Positions 51,871 to 64,000 of a DNA stretch of 64,000 nucleotides are shown here, in pieces. The translations under genes were made by a program, and so were the position numbers. Positions within the stretch are counted from its first letter, which is position 1. Each line of letters starts with the position of its first letter. This stretch comes from Amorphochlora amoebiformis (Eukaryota > Cercozoa > Chlorarachniophyceae), in contig BAAHQB010000012.1 in assembly GCA_054601695.1 (NCBI GenBank), forward strand, positions 1,364,001 through 1,428,000, read 5' to 3'. The notes beneath the pieces were generated by a model. That model saw only the letters and a program-made list of their open reading frames with translations. It made no database searches and was not told where the DNA came from.

Positions 51871-52279
51871 ATACACATATGTACATATTTATATATATAT
51901 ATAAATATATATACATATTTATATGTATATCTCCGCTCATTCTCGATATACGTACATTGTGTTCACACGCATATATAGATATGTGACTTAGTCTATGTCG
52001 ACTTGCATATATCATAGTGCATTCATAACTCATAATTCTGCTTAATAGCTAGAGTATATATATACATACATATATATATATATATATATTATATACTATA
52101 TATAGATATGTATATGTATATATATATATATATATACATGTGTGTATAACAGTATATGTCTAAATATATGTATATCATGGTACTATATGTATATCTATAC
52201 TAGCTATATATATATATATATATGTATTTAATATATACAGCATGGAGACTACGAGGTCATGATTGCGGAGTGGCACTGA
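42299..52279 (+). CDS. Small protein with N-terminal membrane anchor, 13 exons, 196 aa, family unknown
   Basis: Exons: 42299-42313, 42433-42513, 42749-42781, 43574-43639, 44412-44442, 45444-45480, 47981-48015, 48678-48714, 49714-49746, 51110-51197, 51433-51464, 51760-51823, 52241-52279. GT-AG splices and phases close (591 nt, TGA). Only one frame of the later exons stays open and in phase to the stop. A hydrophobic anchor [20 protein letters not shown] (about 8-27) follows five residues, so the protein is probably an organelle or ER membrane protein with its bulk on one side. Distinctive segments are [34 protein letters not shown] and [16 protein letters not shown] do not recognise the family. 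The exons at 44412 and 45444 rest on phase and acceptor quality and are less certain. A 15-nt candidate at 46255-46269 and a 10-nt one near 47323 could add alternatives. Introns 9970-nt in total are (TA)n plus telomere-like repeats. Confidence 0.7.
43190..43270 (+). repeat. Three-copy short tandem repeat (about 28 bp)
   Basis: Units of the form TTTGTAAAYATCTRTGTGAAAAT repeat three times in the intron before exon 4 of the small membrane-anchored gene. Confidence 0.6.
44225..45410 (+). repeat. CCCTAA then long TAAGCC (TTAGGC) hexamer array
   Basis: Degenerate CCCTAACC with a core copy (44328-44375) occupies 44225-44400. After exon 5 (44412-44442) come about 900 bp of TAAGCC units (complement TTAGGC). 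The hexamer change is homogeneous, so this is a separate array type rather than random decay. Leu/Arg and Leu/Gly frames over it are translated repeat. Confidence 0.9.
46370..46690 (+). repeat. Purine-rich (GA)n tract
   Basis: GAGAGAGA-rich sequence in the intron between exons 6 and 7 of the small membrane-anchored gene. No exon is seen in it. Confidence 0.8.
48715..49110 (+). repeat. CCCTAA intron segment with two core elements, starting at a splice donor
   Basis: Exon 8 (to 48714) is followed immediately by the donor GTAACCCTAACCCTAATTC. The segment carries two diverged core copies in the sense orientation (48828-48955 and 49035-49085), each with part of the longer tail. Confidence 0.85.
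50640..50875 (+). repeat. Tandem duplication of about 85 bp
   Basis: The segment containing CTCATTGCACATAAATTATA and ACTAGTACCATAAAATACAT occurs at about 50648-50730 and 50800-50875, inside intron 9 of the small membrane-anchored gene. Confidence 0.75.
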
Positions 52280-52927
52280 TCGATTCGCCTTCAGACATGC
52301 GCGTAATTCTAGTAATTATATTAGTAATTACTTGCATTGGCAATTACTTCAATTTATTTTTTACTTCATTGATGCGGGCATTAATTTTAGTAGAGCGACA
52401 CTAGTATCGATCTAGATGATATGCCGGATTCGCGAATACCGTCATATAGTAAACAATCTATGGGCGTTAACTCCAATCGCACTCTGAAAAAAAGTGAAAT
52501 TAAGAAGGCCAAAAAAAATGGCTAAGTGGCATGTTTGAAAATATCCCTTCGATACATAGTAATATTTACTAGATTTAAGCTAGTAATTTATGAGATGATG
52601 ATCTAGATGATACTCATCTAACTAGTATTAGTAGTAGTCTGAGTAATAATTTGATTTCACGTTCATAAGTGAAGGCAAGAAAAAACGGCAAAGTGGAACT
52701 CAGCTGCGTTGGGCGTTTGAAAATATCCCATCGTTACATAGTAATATTTGCTAGATTTATGATGATCTAGATGATACTCACCTAACTGGTAGTCTGAGCA
52801 TGGCTAATTTGATTTCATGAATTCATAAATTAATTAATACTTAGATTTAGTAGATTCCCCAATATTAATTAGCCTAGTTAATTATCTAATGATTACTGAG
52901 CAAATTTTGCACGTGCAAGCAAATGAA
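52280..52927. other. Convergent intergenic region with CTAG-rich tandem repeat
   Basis: This separates the TGA at 52279 from the TAG at 52928. It contains about ten CTAG tetramers. A diverged direct repeat (about 52535-52670 and 52715-52825) starts GAAAATATCCC and contains GATCTAGATGATACTCA. No open frame of interest is present. Confidence 0.65.
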
Positions 52928-58006
<5,079 letters not shown>

Positions 58007-58263
58007 TTTCGATGTCTTGTCACTCAGAGTGATGAGGATTGTATTATATTTAGGATATCCCACAATATTACCCATTAGATATGCCTATATGTAATATTGG
58101 ATATCTTCTATAGAATTCTCAAGATATCTAGGCTACTGATACTGATATCTGTCTATTACCTCTGGAATATACAGATAGCCTATTCCTAGTATCAAACATA
58201 TTAGCTTTGGCATATCCACATCTAAAAATTTCATGGTTGACGAGGTGTTGTGGTAACTGACGA
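58007..58263. promoter_or_regulatory. Divergent promoter, secreted-protein gene / right-edge gene
   Basis: 257 bp between the ATG at 58006 (minus) and the ATG at 58264 (plus). It is free of (TA)n and telomere repeats and contains a small GATATC/CTAG-rich stretch (58060-58150). Function inferred from position. Confidence 0.4.
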
Positions 58264-58632
58264 ATGCAGTTCCGTTCGTGGGGGAACGCGCGCGAAAGGG
58301 CCGCCCGAATGTACACGTGGCTTCTTGACGGTAAGGCCACTCGGGAGGAAGGGGAATATTCTGTCGGGGTTGGGGAAAGGAGGCGGGGAGAGGAATATCC
58401 GATGGGGGTGACTTTTTCCAATTTTGTTCGGGGTTTTGGGGTTCTTCAGTTTGTTTTTCGTCTTCTTTTTTTATGTTCGGCATGGTGCTGAAATGTGGGG
58501 GTCCATGAGTACACGTGTTTTTCGCGTGTGTAGCGTATGTGTAAGTAAATATATATCCAGATATACAGGATCACCGGCACAAAAATTATAATTTTGTAAT
58601 ATACATGTATATATTTATATATACACACACAC

Positions 58633-58716
<84 letters not shown>

Positions 58717-58944
58717 ACATATACATTCATTTACTTACTTATCTAAGTATTCCTGAATTTTTGATATAAATTTGCATAGGATGGCAGGCGAGTACTGCTG
58801 TGGATGCGAAATTTCTGAGTTGTTTTGAGTGAGATTTTACGATTTTATTCTTATAATATATATATATATATATATATTTATTTATAAATATACATAAATA
58901 TATATATTTATGTATATATATGTACATACACATATATATATATT

Positions 58945-58987
<43 letters not shown>

Positions 58988-59068
58988 TAAATAGATATAT
59001 ATTTAAATATATGTATATATATATATATATAAATATATCATATATATATATATATATATATCTGTATG

Positions 59069-59125
<57 letters not shown>

Positions 59126-59212
59126 GCATATCCATGTATATATGTAAATAGTGTACATGTATAGGTGCGTTTGTGTGTATATAAATTTGATTGTATTGTA
59201 TGACTGCATATA

Positions 59213-59247
<35 letters not shown>

Positions 59248-59278
59248 TATCTGTATATATAAACAGATAGATACACAC

Positions 59279-59321
<43 letters not shown>

Positions 59322-59688
59322 GGTATTCAGTAACCCCGAGCTGGGAGTGGGAAAGGTTAACGAGCGGTTTAACAACTATTTTAGGTTTATTAAATTTTAT
59401 ACATATATAAGTAAATATATATATGTATGTAAGTATATATGTATATGTATGTGTATATACATATATATATATACTTATATATATATATATATGTATATGT
59501 ATTATATATATAATATATTATATATATATATATAATATATTAGTATTAACAAGTATTCTTCCATATTCTATTAGTGGATTAATACAAATATAAATAATAT
59601 ATATACACATATATACACATACACATATATATCAATGTATATGCACGTATAAATATCGACATTTATATATAATATAAATATATTTATA

Positions 59689-59746
<58 letters not shown>

Positions 59747-60028
59747 TTATTAATACTAGCAACTATTATCGATATTTTTCTACTATATAAATACAAATGT
59801 ACACACACACACATATATATATGTAATATATATACATATATAATATATATATATATATATGTATATATAATATATTAAATATATTTGTATACATATATTC
59901 TACACACATATATACATTTACCTATATATATATATATATATATATATTATTAAAATATAAGTAGATGTGGATATATTTAGATATGCATACATTGTTCGTA
60001 TTTATATATTACAAGTAAAAAGCACATA

Positions 60029-60076
<48 letters not shown>

Positions 60077-60795
60077 CATATGTGGATATATATCCACTAT
60101 ATATGACTAAAGAACCGATACATACCTCTAAAAAATACATTCGATAAACACATTCAGTAATCACATGCACATCGTATATGATTTATATACATATATATGT
60201 ATTTGTATGTGTGTATAACACTTATGTACATATGTTCACATATACACACATGAATATCCCTTTCTCAACAACCCAAACCCTAACCCTAACCTAGGCGTCG
60301 CAAGCGAAACCCTTACTTTGTAGAAAAGGGTAGAAGTGACACCTTTAACCTACACGAACTCCAGAAGGGATTCGGGAAGGTTAGGGTTAGGGTTAGGGTT
60401 AGGGTTAGGGTTAGGGTTAGGGTTAGGGTTAGGGTTAGGGTTAGTGTAGGGTTAGGGTTAGGGTTAGGGTTAGGGTTAGGGTTAGGGTTAGGGTTAGGGT
60501 GAGGGTTAGAGTTAGGACCAGATTCTTCAGTATGTCTTAGCTCTAGGGCCATTGACTCCCCCACTGAGGGGCTGTTAAGCTCGGTTAGAGTTAGGGTTAG
60601 GGCTAGGATTCGTTAGGGTTAGGGTTAGGATTAGGGTTAGGGTTAGGGTTAGGGTTAGGATTAGGGTTAAGCGATGGTTAGAGTTAGGGTTAGGACCAGA
60701 TTATATTCAGCATGTCAGGGTCAGGTTAGGGTTAGGGTTAAGGTTGGGGTTAGGGTTAGGGTGAGGGTTAGTAAATGTAATATATAAATATATAT

Positions 60796-60852
<57 letters not shown>

Positions 60853-60950
60853 ACACATATATTCACATGCACATATGACACACATTCACACACATACACA
60901 GTATATATATACATATATATTATGTATATATATATATATAATATACATAT

Positions 60951-61028
<78 letters not shown>

Positions 61029-61085
61029 TATTTATACATATATAATACATACAAATTTACGTATACATACACACATAATATATAT

Positions 61086-61132
<47 letters not shown>

Positions 61133-61202
61133 TATGTATATTCATATGCATACATATATATCACATATGTTCAGATGCCTCTACCAAATATTGGCCATAT
61201 AC

Positions 61203-61234
<32 letters not shown>

Positions 61235-62132
61235 CACATATGTTAGATGCTTCTACCAAATATAGACCACTTCCTCTCAAGCAAGTTTGTTGGAGGGGTT
61301 ATATTCCTAATCCTAACCCTAACCCCAATCCTAACCCTAACCCTAACCCTAACCCTAACCCTAAGCGAACCCTAGCCCTTATCCTAACCCAAACCCTAAT
61401 GACCCTAACCCTAACTCCAACCCTTAGCCCTAACCCTAACAGAGTCAATGGTCCTCGGACTAAGACATGCTGAATAACCTGATTCTAACCCTAACCCTAA
61501 CCCTAATGACCCAAACCCAACCCGAACCCTAACCCTGACCCTGATCCTAACCCTAACCTTAAGCGACCCTAATCCAAACTCTAACCCCTAACCCTAACCC
61601 TAACCGCCCTAACCCTAACCCTAGCCCTAACCCTCAATGGTCCTCGGACTAAGACATGCTGAATAATCTGATCCTAACCCTAACCCTTACCCTAACCCTA
61701 ACCCTAACCCTAATCCTAACCCTAAATCTTCGCCTTACTCTAGGTTTACGGCAACGTGATAATGCCATCCGCTGAGAGGTGTTCTCTCGCTACATACGCC
61801 TTGGGAATAAAGGTCGGCTACTCCCTTTCTCTCACTTTCAAGAAGTCTCTCTCTCTCTCTTTCCCTCTTTTCTCTCCCTCATTAGGCTTAGTACTAGGGT
61901 TGGGCTGGGATTAGGGTTAGGGTTGGTGTGAGGGTTGGGGGTTGGGTTAGGGTTCGGGGTCGGGTTTGTAGGGAGTATGCCGGAAAATGATGACCTCTGA
62001 GCTATTTTTTCTGTTGGATTGCATCTGTTGGATTGTATTTGGTGTGCCCTAGGGGGCAGTTTTATTTCACTTTTGGTTTTAAACACACGATTTTATGGTT
62101 GGATATATTTGTTATGTATAATATATATGTCT

Positions 62133-62201
<69 letters not shown>

Positions 62202-62291
62202 TGTGTTATTTACGGGTGTACCCCAAAAAATATTGTGTACACACATAAAACTTAATGAATGTTTACATATATAATTCTGTCCATATGTGTA

Positions 62292-62326
<35 letters not shown>

Positions 62327-63547
62327 CTCTTAAATACATTTTTATGTCCATATATATTTGCACAACCCTAAGCCAAACTCTGACCCTAACCCTATTCTTA
62401 TATATGTATATATATATATATATGTATATACTTACATACATTTATATGTTCATATATATTTGCATAACACTTAGCCAAACTCTGACACTAACCCTATTCC
62501 TGACCCTAACCGTAACCCTAATCCTGACCTAACCCTAACCCTAACCCTAAACTTGACCCTAACCCTAACCCTAACCGATCCTAACCCTAACCCTAAGCCT
62601 AAGCCTAGCAGAAGTCTAAGCCTAAGTCTAAGCCTAACCCTAAGTTCCCCTTGACCATAAGAGTAAGGTTAAGTCTAAGGCTAAGCCTAAGTCTAAGGCT
62701 TGCCCTAAGCCTACCCCTAACCCTGACCCTAAGCCTAAGCCTAACCCTAAGCCTAAGCCTAACCCTAAGCCTAAGTCTAAGCCTAAGTCTAAGCCCGACC
62801 CTAAGTTTCCCGAGTAAGGTTAAGCGTAAGGCTAACTTACCCTAAGCCTAACCTAACCCTAAGCCTAACCCTAAGCCTAAGCCTAAGTCTAAGCCTAAGC
62901 CTAAGTCTAAGCCTAAGTCTAAGCCTAACCTAAGTTTCCCCCGACCATAAGAGTAAGGTTAAATCTAAGCCTAAGCCCTAGTCTAAGGCTTACCCTAAGC
63001 GTAACCCTAAGCGTAACCTAAGCCTAAGCCGAGCCCTAAGCCTAACCGTAAACCTGTTTATAAGCCTAATCCTAACCCTAAGCCTAAGGCTAAGCCTAAG
63101 TCTAAGCTAACCCTAAGCTTCCCCTGACCCTAAGAGTAAGGTTAAGCCTGGGGCTAAGCCTAAGTCTAAGGCTTACCCTAAGCCTAAACCTAACCCTAAG
63201 CCTAACCCTAACCCTAACCCTAAGCCTAACCCTAACCCTAAGCCTAAGGCTAAGCCTAAGTTTAAGCCTAACTCTAAATCTCCCCTGACCCTAAGAGTAA
63301 GGTTAAGTCTAAGGCTAAGCCTAAGTCTAACCTAAGCCTAAACCTAACGCTAATCCTGAGCCTAAGCCTAAGCCTAACCCTAAGCGTAAGCCTAAGCCTA
63401 AGGCTAAGCCTAAGGCTAAGTTTCTCCTGACCCTAAGGGTAAGATTAAGTCTAAGGCTTTGGGTTAAGCTAAGGGTAACCCTAGATGTCGAAGAAGAGGA
63501 ATAAGGGGGATAATCTTAGCGATGATATACGAAAATGGGTTAAGAAG
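58264..63547 (+). CDS. Unrecognised gene, 5' part (7 exons, 113 codons), continues past right edge
   Basis: Exons: 58264-58330, 58780-58828, 59331-59355, 60365-60379, 61247-61297, 61744-61812, 63485-63547. GT-AG phases agree (339 nt so far). The translated segments are hydrophilic with scattered aromatics: [43 protein letters not shown], a five-residue exon [41 protein letters not shown], and [19 protein letters not shown]. No signal peptide, membrane helix or known motif is apparent. The 60365 donor GTTAGG and the 63485 acceptor CCCTAG come straight from telomere-like units. The 15-nt exon is the least certain. Parts of the exons at 61247 and 63485 are duplicated nearby. Confidence 0.6.
60380..60775 (+). 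repeat. TTAGGG array with two core elements
   Basis: Begins at the donor of exon 4 of the right-edge gene (GTTAGGGTTAGG). Core copies near 60516 and 60696. The G-rich strand is sense here. Confidence 0.9.
61170..61297 (+). repeat. Partial duplicate of exon 61247-61297 including its acceptor
   Basis: ATATGTTCAGATGCYTCTACCAAATAT occurs at about 61174-61200 and, as ATATGTTAG..., at about 61238-61264. The first copy keeps the acceptor and about 20 nt of exon, then becomes (TA)n. Confidence 0.75.
61303..61738 (+). repeat. CCCTAA intron with two core elements
   Basis: The whole intron between exons 5 and 6 of the right-edge gene is CCCTAA repeat with sense-oriented core copies (61440-61485 and 61627-61672), ending CTTACTCTAG. 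Confidence 0.9.
62350..63480 (+). repeat. CCCTAA then TAAGCC array, ending at a splice acceptor
   Basis: Degenerate CCCTAA (62360-62590) passes into TAAGCC/TAAGTC units with a higher-order repeat of about 170-190 bp marked by TCCCCTGACC and AAGAGTAAGGTTAAG (near 62645, 62820, 62940, 63118, 63283, 63424). It ends at GGGTAACCCTAG, the acceptor of exon 7. Confidence 0.85.
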
Positions 63548-63555
63548 GTATGTAC

Positions 63556-63612
<57 letters not shown>

Positions 63613-63687
63613 GAAGGTATGTACATTTATACATATATATATATATATGTATGTATGTATAGAAGTATATATACATACAGCTGTATG

Positions 63688-63733
<46 letters not shown>

Positions 63734-63796
63734 ATATATGGATAATATTATTGAGGATATACGAAAATGGGTTAAGAAGGTATGTACATATATAGA

Positions 63797-63838
<42 letters not shown>

Positions 63839-63930
63839 ATATAATATTTATATATATGTATAATATATTTATATATATATATATACTTTTCAAATCCATT
63901 TTCGTATGTCGTCACTAAGATTATTCATAT

Positions 63931-63940
<10 letters not shown>
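63485..63940. repeat. Three related copies of exon 63485-63547, one inverted
   Basis: The exon end GATATACGAAAATGGGTTAA plus donor GTATGT recurs directly at 63750-63790. An inverted, diverged copy (ACATACGAAAATGGAT on the minus strand) lies at about 63889-63930. All are separated by (TA)n. Confidence 0.8.
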
Positions 63941-63995
<55 letters not shown>

Positions 63996-64000
63996 TATAT

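Noticed and set aside
58128-58483. Minus-strand open frame of 116 codons
   Set aside because: Antisense to the first exon (58264-58330) of the right-edge gene, which has a strong donor and joins six later exons in phase; the minus frame has no splice partner.
60293-60317. Plus-strand candidate exon after CCTAACCTAG
   Set aside because: Would end in phase 1 and create a stop at the next exon; the model without it stays in phase.

Overview
This window is nuclear DNA from an intron-rich eukaryote, most likely a protist or alga; I cannot name the lineage. The evidence is GT-AG introns everywhere, long (TA)n microsatellites inside introns, large blocks of TTAGGG/CCCTAA (vertebrate-type telomere repeat) inside introns, and a standard genetic code (the modelled genes end in TAA, TGA and TAG). 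Nothing bacterial, viral or CRISPR-like is present. Almost all long open frames here are translated (TA)n, (TTAGGG)n or (CT)n repeats and are not genes. The real genes consist of exons of 8 to about 500 nt. I assembled them by hand from non-repetitive islands, using splice sites and intron phase.

Eight protein-coding genes could be reconstructed and they alternate strictly in strand: LRR protein (-, cut by the left edge), AAAP/SLC38-type amino-acid transporter (+, 17 exons, 509 aa), unrecognised 28-exon protein (-, 527 aa), four-helix membrane protein (+, 12 exons, 301 aa), STN1, the OB-fold telomere-capping subunit of the CST complex (-, 7 exons, 165 aa), small membrane-anchored protein (+, 13 exons, 196 aa), secreted coiled-coil-like protein (-, about 15 exons, about 297 aa), and an unrecognised gene running off the right edge (+).

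Divergent pairs share short promoters (150, 289, 73 and 257 bp between start codons). Convergent pairs are separated by islands enriched in the palindrome CTAG (within 11358-14631, 36127-37331 and 52280-52927).

Several introns consist almost entirely of CCCTAA arrays carrying a conserved core of about 45 bp, with the splice donor or acceptor sitting in or beside the repeat. Partial exon duplications that each keep a splice site recur in at least four genes. Together these look like an intron-invading, telomere-repeat-based element family plus ongoing local exon duplication. All exon models are manual and need transcript support.
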